From assembly GCF_003030345.1 (NCBI RefSeq), contig NZ_CP028158.1:186001-250000 (forward strand): a stretch of DNA of 64,000 nucleotides, given 5' to 3'. Made by a program: the position numbers and the translations under genes. Of the stretch, positions 55,100 through 63,745 are shown piece after piece; positions within the stretch are counted from its first letter, which is position 1, and each line of letters begins with the position of its first letter. The notes under the pieces are model-generated. The model saw only the letters and a program-made list of their open reading frames with translations. It was not told where the DNA came from and made no database searches. This DNA is from Plantactinospora sp. BC1. GTDB lineage: Bacteria > Actinomycetota > Actinomycetes > Mycobacteriales > Micromonosporaceae.

Positions 55100-56124
55100 C
55101 CGGCACCCAGACAATCGCCAAGCCGCCGGCCCCGACCGGCGGCCGGCCCGGACCGGGCGGACGGATACCGCTGGCCCGGCTGCGGGACCTCGCGCTGGTA
55201 CCCGCGATCCTGCTGCTCGTGGTGGTCGGCGCGGTCATCGACCCGGTCTTCCTCTCCGCCGCCAACATCACCAACGTGCTGCAACAGCAGACCGAGCTGG
55301 CCCTGCTGGTACTCGCCGAGGCGATCATCCTGATCGCCGGCAAGTTCGACCTGTCGCTGGAGTCGACGATCGGGCTCGCCCCGGCGCTGGCGCTGGCCCT
55401 GGTCATCCCGGCCGCCAGCAACGGGCTCGGCACCGAGCTGCCGGCCAGCCTGGCCATTCCGATCTGCCTGCTCGCCGGGATGGCGATCGGGGCGTTCAAC
55501 GGGCTGCTGATCCTGCGCTTCAAACTCTCCGCCTTCATCGTCACCCTCGGCATGCTGATCGTGCTGCGCGGTCTCCAGATCGGGATCACCGGCGGGCAGA
55601 ACCTCTTCGACATCCCGCCGTCGGTGCTCTATCTGGGCAACGCGGTCTGGCTGGGCGTACCGGCGTCGATCTGGATCAGCGGGACGCTCTTCGTCATCGG
55701 CATCGCCGCGCTCGGGTTCTTCCGGCACGGCCGGGCCGTCTACGCGATCGGCGGCAACACCGACGCGGCCCGGGCCGCCGGGATCCGTACCGACCGGGTG
55801 GTCTGGATCATCCTGATGATCGGCGGGCTGCTGGCGGCGCTGGCCGGGCTGCTGATGACCGGCCGGCTCGGCTCGGTCGCGGCGGCACAGGGCGACGGCA
55901 TGATCTTCACCGTCTTCGCCGCCGCGGTGATCGGCGGGATCAGCCTCGACGGCGGCAAGGGGACGCTCTTCGGCGCGCTCTGCGGCGTCATCGTCCTCGG
56001 ACTGATCAACAACATCCTGACCCTCGCCGGGGTCTCCGCGCAGTGGATCCAGGCCATCTACGGCGCCATCATCCTGATCGCGCTGATCCTGGCCCGGCTG
56101 ACCTCCGGCAAGGCACAGGACTAA
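55096..56124 (+). CDS. Sugar ABC transporter permease (RbsC type)
   Basis: 342 residues from a GTG overlapping the ATPase stop by 4 bases. Eight to ten predicted helices and the RbsC landmarks [41 protein letters not shown] and AAVIGGISLDGGKGTLFGAL. It forms the homodimeric channel of the importer. A hairpin follows it before the mutarotase gene. Confidence 0.92.
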   Translation: MTGTQTIAKPPAPTGGRPGPGGRIPLARLRDLALVPAILLLVVVGAVIDPVFLSAANITNVLQQQTELALLVLAEAIILIAGKFDLSLESTIGLAPALALALVIPAASNGLGTELPASLAIPICLLAGMAIGAFNGLLILRFKLSAFIVTLGMLIVLRGLQIGITGGQNLFDIPPSVLYLGNAVWLGVPASIWISGTLFVIGIAALGFFRHGRAVYAIGGNTDAARAAGIRTDRVVWIILMIGGLLAALAGLLMTGRLGSVAAAQGDGMIFTVFAAAVIGGISLDGGKGTLFGALCGVIVLGLINNILTLAGVSAQWIQAIYGAIILIALILARLTSGKAQD

Positions 56125-56140
56125 CCCGCCGGTGGACCGG

Positions 56141-56178
56141 CCGGTCCGGCGTGCCCCGCCGACGGTACGCCGGACCGG
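56141..56178 (+). terminator. Hairpin between transporter and catabolic genes
   Basis: Perfect 12-bp stem CCGGTCCGGCGT/ACGCCGGACCGG with a 14-base loop in the 90-base gap after the permease. Genes on both sides point the same way, so it may be an attenuator or mRNA-processing site that lowers downstream expression. Confidence 0.55.
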
Positions 56179-56214
56179 TCCCGGCCGGACAGCATCGAGA
56201 AGGAGCTTCGCAGC

Positions 56215-56577
56215 ATGCAGCGGATCGCCCTGCACACCCGGCTCAAGCCGGGGCGGGAGGACGAGTACGACAGCGTCCACCAGGTCATCCCCGCCGAACT
56301 GGAGAGCGCGCTGCGCGCGGCCGGGGTGCACACCTGGCGGATCTGGCGGGACGGCCAGGACCTGTTCCACCTGGTCGAGGTGGAGGACTACCGGCGGATG
56401 CGGCACGAACTGCGCGACCATCCGGCGAACGTGCCGTGGCAGGCTCGGATGGCGGAACTGCTGGAGGTGCGGGACGACTACTCCGGTAACGACTCGGGCC
56501 TGTCGCTGGTCTGGGAGCTGCCCACCGGCCGACCGGAGGACCGGGGCGACGACGAACGCGACGAGGAGACGGCATGA
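56215..56577 (+). CDS. L-fucose/L-rhamnose mutarotase family protein
   Basis: 120 residues, the typical length of the DUF718/RhaM family. Motifs: IALHTRLKPGREDEYDSVHQ (His near the active site), RIWRDGQDLFHLVEVEDY and the end LVWELPT. It interconverts the alpha and beta anomers of a 6-deoxyhexose so that the next enzyme receives the right one; the context indicates L-fucose. A GAAGGAG-type site precedes the ATG. Overlaps the aldo/keto reductase gene by 4 bases. Confidence 0.88.
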   Translation: MQRIALHTRLKPGREDEYDSVHQVIPAELESALRAAGVHTWRIWRDGQDLFHLVEVEDYRRMRHELRDHPANVPWQARMAELLEVRDDYSGNDSGLSLVWELPTGRPEDRGDDERDEETA

Positions 56578-57584
56578 CCGGGATCAGGGTGGGACGCTCC
56601 GACGTGGTCGTGAGCCCGCTGGGCCTCGGCTGCGCCCCGATCGGCAACCTCTACACGGCGGTCGGCGAGGCCGAGGCGCTGGCGACCGTCGCGGCGGCCT
56701 GGGAATCCGGCATCCGCTACTTCGACACCGCCCCGCACTACGGCCTCGGGCTCTCCGAGCGCCGGCTCGGCGACGCGCTGCGTACGCTGCCGCGCGCCGA
56801 ATACACCGTGAGCAGCAAGGTGGGGCGGCTGCTCGTACCGGACCGGTCCGGGGCGGGGCGGCGCGACGACGAGGGTTTCGACGTACCGGCCGACCACCGG
56901 CGGCTCTGGGACTTCAGCGCCGACGGTGTGCGGCGGTCGCTGGAGGCGAGCCTCGTCCGGCTCGGCCTGGACCGGATCGACCTGGTGCTGATCCACGACC
57001 CGGAGGACCACCGGACCCAGGCGCTGGAACAGGGCTATCCGGCCCTGCACGAGCTGCGCGCCCAGGGCGTCGTCGGCGCCATCGGGGTCGGCTCGAAGCA
57101 GTGGCAGGTGCTGCACCGGTTCGCCGCCGAGACCGACGTCGACGCGGTGATGGTGGCCGGCCGGTACACCCTGCTGGAGCAGCCGGCGCTGGACACGCTG
57201 CTGCCGGAGTGCGAGCGGCGCGGCGTCTCGGTGCTGAACGCGGGCGTCTTCAACAGCGGACTGCTCGCCGTCGAGCGGCCGCACGCCGGGCTGCCGTACG
57301 ACTACGCCGACGCCCCGGCCGAGATCCTGGACCGGGCCCGGGCGATCGCCACACTCTGCGCCGCGCACGGCACCACCCTGCCGGCGGCGGCGCTCGCCTT
57401 CGCCGCCGCACACCCGGCGGTCGCCTCCGTGGTGGTCGGCGCGCACAACCCCGACCAGGTACGCCGGAACGCCGCACTGCACGCCGCCGCACCACCGTCC
57501 GGCGAGTTCTGGGCGGAGCTGGTCGCCGTGGGACTGCTCCGCCCGGACGCGCCGGTCCCCACCCACCGGGTCGGTACCCGGTGA
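56574..57584 (+). CDS. Aldo/keto reductase, L-fucose dehydrogenase candidate
   Basis: 336 residues. AKR catalytic tetrad: Asp and Tyr in YFDTAPHYGLGLSERRLG, Lys in VSSKVGRLL and His in LVLIHDPEDH. The C-terminal NAD(P)-binding part includes GVGSKQWQVL and VVVGAHNPDQVRRN. The sequence resembles the D-threo-aldose/L-fucose dehydrogenase branch, which oxidises L-fucose to L-fucono-1,5-lactone. It is coupled to the mutarotase upstream and to the lactonase downstream (both 4-base overlaps), matching the reaction order. Confidence 0.9.
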   Translation: MTGIRVGRSDVVVSPLGLGCAPIGNLYTAVGEAEALATVAAAWESGIRYFDTAPHYGLGLSERRLGDALRTLPRAEYTVSSKVGRLLVPDRSGAGRRDDEGFDVPADHRRLWDFSADGVRRSLEASLVRLGLDRIDLVLIHDPEDHRTQALEQGYPALHELRAQGVVGAIGVGSKQWQVLHRFAAETDVDAVMVAGRYTLLEQPALDTLLPECERRGVSVLNAGVFNSGLLAVERPHAGLPYDYADAPAEILDRARAIATLCAAHGTTLPAAALAFAAAHPAVASVVVGAHNPDQVRRNAALHAAAPPSGEFWAELVAVGLLRPDAPVPTHRVGTR

Positions 57585-58432
57585 TCGTCGACGCACACCA
57601 CCACCTGTGGCGGGTCGAGGACGGCTACCGGTGGCTGGACGCACCCGAGCTGGCCCCGATCCGCCGCTCCTTCCTCCCCGCCGACCTGGTCGCCGAGCTG
57701 ACGGCGGCCGGAGTCGACCGGACCGTACTCGTCGAGGGCGGTAGGTGCGACACCGCCGAGGCGGAAACCCTGCTCGGCTACGCGGTCGGCTGCCCGGCCA
57801 TCGCCGGGGTGGTGGCCTGGGCCGACCCGGCCGACCCGGCGCTGGCCGAGACCATCGCCGGCTACCGTCGGCTGCCCGGCGCCGAGCTGCTGGTCGGGAT
57901 CCGGCCACAGGTGCAGGCCGAGACCGACCCGGACTACCTGGACCGGCCGGAGGTGCGGCGCGGGCTGCGTACCATCGCGGAAGCCGGACTCGCCTTCGAC
58001 GTGGTCTGCCGGGCGGACCAGTTGCCGGCGGTGGCCCGGGCCGCCCGCGACGTGCCCGAGCTGCGGTTCGTGCTGGACCACCTCGGCAAGCCGGCGATCC
58101 GGAACGGCGCGGCCGGACTGGCCGCCTGGGCCGGCCCGGTGGCGGAGCTGGCCGCCGCGCCGAACGCGACCGCGAAGCTCTCGGGGCTGGTGACCGAGGC
58201 CGACTGGCGGCGGTGGCTCCCGGCCGACCTGCGGCCGTTCGTGGCCGAGGCGGTCCGACTGTTCGGACCCGAGCGGCTGATGTTCGGCTCGGACTGGCCG
58301 GTCTGCCGGCTCGCCGCCGACTACGGCGCGGTGCTGGCGGCACTGACCGAGGTGCTGCCGCCGCTGTCGACCGCCGAGCGGTCGGCGGTCTTCGGCGAAA
58401 CGGCGGTCCGGACCTACCGGCTCGGCACCTGA
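57581..58432 (+). CDS. Amidohydrolase-family L-fuconolactonase
   Basis: 283 residues from a GTG coupled to the reductase gene. Amidohydrolase_2 landmarks: metal motif DAHHHLWRVEDG, FVLDHLGKPAI, TAKLSGLVTEADW and the terminal FGSDWPVCRLAADYG. It opens L-fucono-lactone to L-fuconate, the substrate of the dehydratase at 50128. Last catabolic gene of the operon; the regulator starts 48 bases later. Confidence 0.9.
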   Translation: MIVDAHHHLWRVEDGYRWLDAPELAPIRRSFLPADLVAELTAAGVDRTVLVEGGRCDTAEAETLLGYAVGCPAIAGVVAWADPADPALAETIAGYRRLPGAELLVGIRPQVQAETDPDYLDRPEVRRGLRTIAEAGLAFDVVCRADQLPAVARAARDVPELRFVLDHLGKPAIRNGAAGLAAWAGPVAELAAAPNATAKLSGLVTEADWRRWLPADLRPFVAEAVRLFGPERLMFGSDWPVCRLAADYGAVLAALTEVLPPLSTAERSAVFGETAVRTYRLGT

Positions 58433-58479
58433 CCGGCGCCTAGTCTTCGCGGTACGGCGGAAGGATGTGGGAGGAACGC

Positions 58480-59151
58480 GTGGCGGTCACAGACGAGGCG
58501 ATCGACAAAATCAAACAGATGATCGTCGCCGGTGAACTGCGCCCCGGTGACCGGCTGCCCCGGGAACCCGACCTGGCCGAGCGGCTCGGTCTGTCCCGCA
58601 ACTCGCTGCGGGAGGCGGTCAAGGCGCTCTCGCTGATCCGGGTCCTCGACGTACGCCAGGGCGACGGGACGTACGTGACCAGCCTCGACCCGGCGCTGCT
58701 GCTCGACGCGCTGAGCTTCGTCGTCGACTTCCACCGCGACGACACCGTACTGGAGTTCCTGGAGGTACGCCGGATCCTGGAGCCGGCCGCGACGGCGCTG
58801 GCGGCGCAGCGGATGACCGAGGAGCAGTTGGCCAAGCTGCGCGGCGTACTGGACGGGCTCGGCGACGATCCGAGCATCGACGAGCTGGTCGCCAACGACC
58901 TGGAGTTCCACCGGCAGATCGCGGCCTGTGCCGGCAACAACGTGCTGACCTCGTTGCTGGACAGCCTCTCCGGGCCGACGACCCGGGCCCGGGTCTGGCG
59001 CGGGCTGACCCAGGAGGGCGCGGTCAGCAAGACCCGGGAGCAGCATGCGGCGATCCTGGACGCGGTCGCGTCGGGTCAGCCGGAGCTGGCCCGGGCCTGG
59101 GCGACCGTGCACGTCGCCGGGGTGGAGGAGTGGCTGCGTCGGGTGCTCTGA
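58480..59151 (+). CDS. FadR/GntR-family transcriptional regulator
   Basis: 223 residues from the GTG at 58480, which has GGGAGG at good spacing; an ATG at 58465 is the alternative. Winged helix 1-70 (ELRPGDRLPREPDLAERL, LSRNSLREAVKAL, GDGTYV) and an all-helical FCD ligand domain (about 80-215) with metal-binding residues in NDLEFHRQIAACAGN and HAAILDAVASG. It most likely represses the fucose genes through the ACATCSGATGT palindromes and is released by a sugar acid such as fuconate (inference). A partial copy of its FCD-coding sequence lies at 60008. Confidence 0.9.
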   Translation: MAVTDEAIDKIKQMIVAGELRPGDRLPREPDLAERLGLSRNSLREAVKALSLIRVLDVRQGDGTYVTSLDPALLLDALSFVVDFHRDDTVLEFLEVRRILEPAATALAAQRMTEEQLAKLRGVLDGLGDDPSIDELVANDLEFHRQIAACAGNNVLTSLLDSLSGPTTRARVWRGLTQEGAVSKTREQHAAILDAVASGQPELARAWATVHVAGVEEWLRRVL

Positions 59152-59223
59152 CGCCCGGTGCCAGACGATCCGGGAGCGGTGCCGGGACCGTCGACCCGGT
59201 CCGGCCGACGGCGGCCCCGGGCC

Positions 59224-59985
59224 TCAGTGCAGGCCGAGGCGGAAGACCTCGAAACCGGCCGCGTACTTGACGCCCAGGCGGTTGCCGGTCTGCCGGGAGA
59301 TGCCCTCCAGGAACTCCTCCGGGTCGAAGTCCCCGGTGCCGAGGCCGCGCAGATAGGCGGCGTGCGCCTCCAGTGACCGGACGCCCAGCTCGAAGGTGTC
59401 GGTGATGTCGGCCGCGTGCTTCGACAGCGGTGAACCGGCCGCCCAGACCTCCCGGACCCCGCCCCAGCGCTCCAGCCCCTCGTCGAGCTGCTCCCGGAAC
59501 ACCCAGCGGTTGGCCGCGTCCCGGACGGCGTCGAGTACGGCCCGGCCGGTGACGATGTGGTCGGACATGTTCAGCGCGTCGCCGGCCTCGTCCCAACTGT
59601 CCCGGAAGTTGTTGGTGATCACGATCTCCGGCCGGTACCTCCGGATCACCCGGCTCAGGTCACGGCGCAGTGCGACGCCGTACTCCAGTACGCCGTCGGG
59701 CAGCCCGAGGAAGTCGACCTGGGACACCCCGACGATCGCTGCGGAGGCCCGCTGCTCCTCCTCGCGGACCGGCCCGGCCTCGGCCGGGTCCATCCCGTCG
59801 ATCCCGGCCTCGCCGCTGGTGAGCAGCGCGTAGCTGATCTCCTTGCCCTGCCGCGTCCAGCGTGCGACGGCCGCGGCGGCGCCGAACTCCAGGTCGTCGG
59901 GGTGGGCGACGATGGCGAGCGCGCGCTGCCAGTTCTCGTCGACGGGCTGGAGCGGGTGTGGAACGACGGGTGTGTCAGCAGTCAT
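59224..59985 (-). CDS. PIG-L/LmbE-family deacetylase
   Basis: 253 residues from the ATG at 59985 (ATGs at 59994 and 59997 are alternatives). Zinc-binding motif AIVAHPDDLEFG, substrate-loop GVSQVDFLGLPDGVLEYG, and the third metal ligand in MSDHIVTGRAVLDA. The family removes acetyl groups from N-acetylglucosamine-containing metabolites, as in mycothiol synthesis and sugar modification. It is convergent with the regulator gene and not obviously part of the fucose pathway. Confidence 0.88.
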   Translation of the reverse strand: MTADTPVVPHPLQPVDENWQRALAIVAHPDDLEFGAAAAVARWTRQGKEISYALLTSGEAGIDGMDPAEAGPVREEEQRASAAIVGVSQVDFLGLPDGVLEYGVALRRDLSRVIRRYRPEIVITNNFRDSWDEAGDALNMSDHIVTGRAVLDAVRDAANRWVFREQLDEGLERWGGVREVWAAGSPLSKHAADITDTFELGVRSLEAHAAYLRGLGTGDFDPEEFLEGISRQTGNRLGVKYAAGFEVFRLGLH

Positions 59986-60003
59986 GGGGACCATCATCCT
60001 CGA

Positions 60004-60090
60004 CGTCGCGCCGGATCCTGGAGCCGGCCGCGACGACGCTGGCGGCGCAGTGGGTCACCGCCGTCGCGCGGTTCACCGAGGAGCGGCGTG
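60004..60090 (+). pseudogene. FadR/FCD regulator remnant
   Basis: From 60008, 42 bases match the FCD-coding sequence of the regulator at 58480 with a single mismatch (CGCCGGATCCTGGAGCCGGC and onward). In frame they read RRILEPAATTLAAQWVT against RRILEPAATALAAQRMT. A later TEER/TEEQ match at 60077 follows. No start, HTH or downstream domain is present. It overlaps the upstream region of the PIG-L gene. Confidence 0.6.
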
Positions 60091-60091
60091 A

Positions 60092-60778
60092 CTATGCGCA
60101 GCCGCAGTCGGCGTCCCGGTCGACCTGTGGCTCGGGCCCGCGGCGGTGTTTCATCGTGGGAATCGGCAGTCCGAGCGCCCTGGCGAGCCGTGGATCGGCC
60201 TGCCAGATCGCGCCCGGACCGAAGAGTGCCACCGCCAGTGCGGCGCCGTTCGGCCCGTAGACGGTCCATGCCGGATCCAGCGACGGTGCGAGGTGTTGCT
60301 GCGCGTTCCGCAGTCTGGCGACCAGCCGCCTGATCGCCGATCGGTTGCCGAGCCAGCCGTCGGCCGCGAGCTGGTCGCGGAGCCGGTCGATGGCTGCCGC
60401 CACCCCGGGTTCGGCCGCGAGTCGGCGGTGCCGGCCGTCGCGGGCGGCGCCTCCGGCGGCGATCGCGGGCCCGGCCGGGGCGTCGCGCAGCGCGCAGAAC
60501 ACGGCGAAGGCCAGGGTTTCCGGCTCCGGCGGCGGGCCGGCAACGATCAGTCGACCGTCCGCGTCCACGGCCACCGCACCCGTGCTGTTCAACGACGCGA
60601 TGCACGCCCAGACGGCGGTCCGGGTGCCACCGACGAGGAAGGCGACCCCTGTCCCGTCCGGCTCGCCACGCGGCCCGACTCGACGTAGGAACCATGCGGC
60701 CACCGGCCAATAGTAGCGAGGACACGCCGGCGGCCAGTGCGGCGACGACGTCGACGAAGACCGGGTACGCGTCGTCAC
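60092..60778 (-). CDS. Uncharacterised protein, TIGR04222-like
   Basis: 228 residues; the exact start is uncertain. The segment GVAFLVGGTRTAVWACIASL, NSTGAVAVDADGRLIVAGPP and the C-terminal CGCA resemble the cytoplasmic part of TIGR04222 proteins. A winged-helix-like region (VAAAIDRLRDQLAADGWLG, RRLVARLRNAQQ) follows. The usual membrane helices are missing or reduced, so it may be a divergent or shortened member. Function unknown. Confidence 0.5.
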   Translation of the reverse strand: MTTRTRSSSTSSPHWPPACPRYYWPVAAWFLRRVGPRGEPDGTGVAFLVGGTRTAVWACIASLNSTGAVAVDADGRLIVAGPPPEPETLAFAVFCALRDAPAGPAIAAGGAARDGRHRRLAAEPGVAAAIDRLRDQLAADGWLGNRSAIRRLVARLRNAQQHLAPSLDPAWTVYGPNGAALAVALFGPGAIWQADPRLARALGLPIPTMKHRRGPEPQVDRDADCGCA

Positions 60779-60820
60779 GCGCCAGCCTCCGCCCAGGTCC
60801 GGTACGGCGGGATCGACAGG

Positions 60821-61843
60821 TCAGCGGCGCGGGTCGACGTGGATCTTCGGGGCGGCACCCCAGCCGGGATCACGTTCGCCGCGCAGCACCGCCGCCACGT
60901 TCCCCAGCCCTACCGTGGCGGCCACCAGCGGGCGCGGGTCGACCGCGCCGGAGGCGTACAGCGCGATGGTGCCGGCGAGCCCGCCGGAGGCGCTGAGCAC
61001 GCCGATCGCGGTGACGTCCCGGAGCACCAGTTCGCGGGTGTCGAGCAGGCTCGGCCGCTCGGCGAGGCCGATCCAGACCACCCGGCCGCCGGGTTCGACC
61101 CGCCGCACCGCGTACGCCGGAAGCCGCTCGTCGTTGCTGGCGTCGGCGACCGCGTCGAAGGGGAGTGTCGCCGGGTCCGGCAGGCTCCGGGCGGTCCAGA
61201 GGTAGCCGAAGCCGAGCCGGCGGGCGACGTCGAGCGACGGTTCGTCCCGGCCGAGCAGGTGCACCTCGGCACCCCGGGCCGCCGCGATCTGCGCCACCAG
61301 CAGGCCGATGGTGCCCGGGCCGAGCACCAGCAGCCGCCGGCCGGGGCCGACCCGCGCCGCCTCGACCACTCGCAACGCGTTGCCGCCCGGTTCGACGAGG
61401 GCGCCGAGGGTCGGGTCGACCTGGTCGGGGAGCGGGTGCAGGGCCCGGACCGGCACCGGCAGCCGCTCGGCGAGCGCACCCGGCCAGCCGCCCCGGATGC
61501 CGATCTCGTGGCGGTCCGCGCAGAGATGCTGCCGCCCGCCGAGACAGCGGGCGCAGCGGCCGCAGCCGAGCATGGTGTCGCCGGTGACCCGCCGCCCGAG
61601 CCACTCCTCGGGCACGCCGGGTCCGACCGAGGACACCACGCCGCACCACTCGTGCCCGATCCGCAGCGGGTAGCGGGCGTCGCCGCTGTGCAGGTACGCC
61701 ATCTGCCCGGAGAAGAACTCGACGTCGGTGCCGCAGACACCGGCCCGCAGTACGTCGACGACGACCTCGTCCGGCCCGGCGACCGGGGGCGCGACGTCGC
61801 GTACCTCGGCGACGCCCGGACCGGTCACCACGAAGGCACGCAC
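60821..61843 (-). CDS. Zinc-binding alcohol dehydrogenase (sugar/polyol type)
   Basis: 340 residues from the GTG at 61843. MDR fold: catalytic zinc ligands in VLRAGVCGTDVEFF and IGHEWCGVV, structural zinc cluster GCGRCARCLGGRQHLC, and nucleotide loop LVLGPGTIGLL. It oxidises a secondary alcohol, probably of a sugar or sugar acid, with NAD(P). Divergent from an IlvD/Edd dehydratase across 102 bases, suggesting shared control and a common pathway. Confidence 0.9.
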   Translation of the reverse strand: MRAFVVTGPGVAEVRDVAPPVAGPDEVVVDVLRAGVCGTDVEFFSGQMAYLHSGDARYPLRIGHEWCGVVSSVGPGVPEEWLGRRVTGDTMLGCGRCARCLGGRQHLCADRHEIGIRGGWPGALAERLPVPVRALHPLPDQVDPTLGALVEPGGNALRVVEAARVGPGRRLLVLGPGTIGLLVAQIAAARGAEVHLLGRDEPSLDVARRLGFGYLWTARSLPDPATLPFDAVADASNDERLPAYAVRRVEPGGRVVWIGLAERPSLLDTRELVLRDVTAIGVLSASGGLAGTIALYASGAVDPRPLVAATVGLGNVAAVLRGERDPGWGAAPKIHVDPRR

Positions 61844-61945
61844 GGTCAGGCCACCGCCCCGGGCGTGGCACGACGGTGCGGTACCGGGGTGATCCGCCGA
61901 GGACGGCGTAGCTGGTACCCGAAGTTGTTCTTGATAATGGAGAGT

Positions 61946-63661
61946 ATGCCTGCACTTCGGAGCGATCAGTGGTACGCCGGCTCGGACCGCAACGCCTACC
62001 TGCACCGCGCGTGGATGCGCCGTGGTGTGCCGGACTCGGCGTTCCAGGGACGGCCGCAGATCGCGATCGCCAACACCGCGTCGGATCTCACCCCCTGCAA
62101 CCGGCACCTCGACGAGGTCGCGGCGAGCGTCGCCAACGGGATCTGGGAGGCCGGCGGGGTACCGCTGAACCTGCCGGTGGTCTCGCTCGGCGAGACGCAG
62201 GTCAGGCCGACCGCGATGCTCTGGCGCAACATGGCGGCGATGGCGATCGAGGAGATGATCCGGGCCAACCCGGTCGACGGGGTGGTGCTGCTCGGCGGCT
62301 GCGACAAGACCATCCCGGCGCTGCTGATGGGCGCCGCCTCGGTGGACCTGCCGGCGGTGGTGGTGCCGGGCGGCCCGATGTTGACCGGCACCTTCCGGGG
62401 CGTGCCGCTCGGCTGCGGCACCGACGTGTGGCGGCTCTCCGAGGAGGTACGCGCCGGCACGCTCTCCCCGGAGGGCTTCCTCGACTCCGAGTCGTCGATG
62501 ATCCGCAGCCGTGGCCACTGCAACACCATGGGTACCGCCTCCACGATGGGCCTGCTCGCCGAGGTACTCGGGATGACCCTGCCGGGCACCGCCGGCCTGC
62601 CGGCCCCGGACAGCCGGCTGCTGGCCCGCTCGCACGGCACCGGCAGGCTGATCGTGGAGATGGTCGCGGCACAGCGCCGGCCGAGTCAGGTGTTGACCGA
62701 GGCGTCGTTCCGGAACGCGATCGTCGCGCTCGCCGCGCTGGGCGGCTCCACCAACGCGGTCGTGCACCTGCTGGCCATCGCCGGCCGGGTCGGGGTGCCG
62801 ATCACCCTGGACGACGTCGACCGGCTCGGCAGCGGGGTACCGCTCCTGGTCGACCTGCAACCGGCGGGCCGCTTCCTGATGGAGGACTTCCACCGGGCCG
62901 GTGGCCTGCCGGCGGTGCTGAACCAGGTCGCCGACCTGCTCGACCCGACCGCGCCGACGGTGACCGGCCGGCCGATCGGCGACTATCTCGCCGGGCACGA
63001 GATCAGCGACCCGGAGGTGATCCGGTCCCGGGAGGCGCCGCTGATGCCGGAGGCGGGGATCGCGGTGCTGCGCGGCAGCCTCGCACCGGCCGGCGCGATC
63101 ATCAAACCCGCCGCCGCCTCCCCGCACCTGCTGCGGCACCGGGGCCGGGCGGTGGTCTTCGACTCGGTCGAGGACCTGCACGCCCGGCTCGACGACCCGG
63201 ATCTCGACGTCGACGCCGACTCGGTGCTGGTGCTGCGCGGCTGCGGGCCGAAGGGCTATCCGGGGATGCCGGAGGTGGCCAACCTGCCGCTGCCGGAGAA
63301 GCTGCTGCGCCAGGGCGTACGCGACATGGTGCGGATCTGCGACGGCCGGATGAGCGGCACCGCGTACGGGACGGTGGTGCTGCACGTGGCGCCGGAGGCG
63401 GCCGCCGGTGGGCCGCTCGGCCGGGTACGCACCGGTGACCCGATCGTGCTCGACGTCGAGGCGCGCCGGCTCGACGTGGACATCCCGGCCGCCGAGCTGG
63501 CCGCCCGGCCGCCCGCCGAGGCGATGGCGACCGCCTTCGCCCAGCCGGCGCGCGGCTGGGAACGGCTCTACGTCGACACCGTGCTCGGCGCCGACACCGG
63601 CGCCGACCTGGCGTTCCTGGTCGGCGGCAGCGGCGACCGGGTGGCCCGCGAGTCGCACTGA
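61946..63661 (+). CDS. IlvD/Edd-family sugar-acid dehydratase
   Basis: 571 residues from the ATG at 61946 (GGAGAG upstream; an ATG at 61937 is in frame). Iron-sulphur Cys motifs: SDLTPCNRHLDEVA, LGGCDKTIPALLMGA and GHCNTMGTASTMGL; C-terminal DGRMSGTAYGTVVLHVAPEA. The family includes dihydroxy-acid and aldonate (arabinonate, xylonate, gluconate) dehydratases. The branch with LRSDQWYAGSDRNAYLHRAW usually acts on pentonates or hexonates. Together with the divergent dehydrogenase it may degrade a plant-derived sugar acid. Confidence 0.9.
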   Translation: MPALRSDQWYAGSDRNAYLHRAWMRRGVPDSAFQGRPQIAIANTASDLTPCNRHLDEVAASVANGIWEAGGVPLNLPVVSLGETQVRPTAMLWRNMAAMAIEEMIRANPVDGVVLLGGCDKTIPALLMGAASVDLPAVVVPGGPMLTGTFRGVPLGCGTDVWRLSEEVRAGTLSPEGFLDSESSMIRSRGHCNTMGTASTMGLLAEVLGMTLPGTAGLPAPDSRLLARSHGTGRLIVEMVAAQRRPSQVLTEASFRNAIVALAALGGSTNAVVHLLAIAGRVGVPITLDDVDRLGSGVPLLVDLQPAGRFLMEDFHRAGGLPAVLNQVADLLDPTAPTVTGRPIGDYLAGHEISDPEVIRSREAPLMPEAGIAVLRGSLAPAGAIIKPAAASPHLLRHRGRAVVFDSVEDLHARLDDPDLDVDADSVLVLRGCGPKGYPGMPEVANLPLPEKLLRQGVRDMVRICDGRMSGTAYGTVVLHVAPEAAAGGPLGRVRTGDPIVLDVEARRLDVDIPAAELAARPPAEAMATAFAQPARGWERLYVDTVLGADTGADLAFLVGGSGDRVARESH

Positions 63662-63664
63662 GCA

Positions 63665-63701
63665 CCGGCACCCCCGGCGGGATGTTCACCGGGGGTGCCG
63701 G
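63665..63701. terminator. Bidirectional hairpin terminator
   Basis: Perfect 13-bp stem CCGGCACCCCCGG/CCGGGGGTGCCGG with an 11-base loop, four bases after the dehydratase stop and before the convergent lyase gene. Confidence 0.85.
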
Positions 63702-63745
63702 GTCGGTGCGGGGGAGACCTCGCTGCCCACCCGCGTCGGGGCCGC

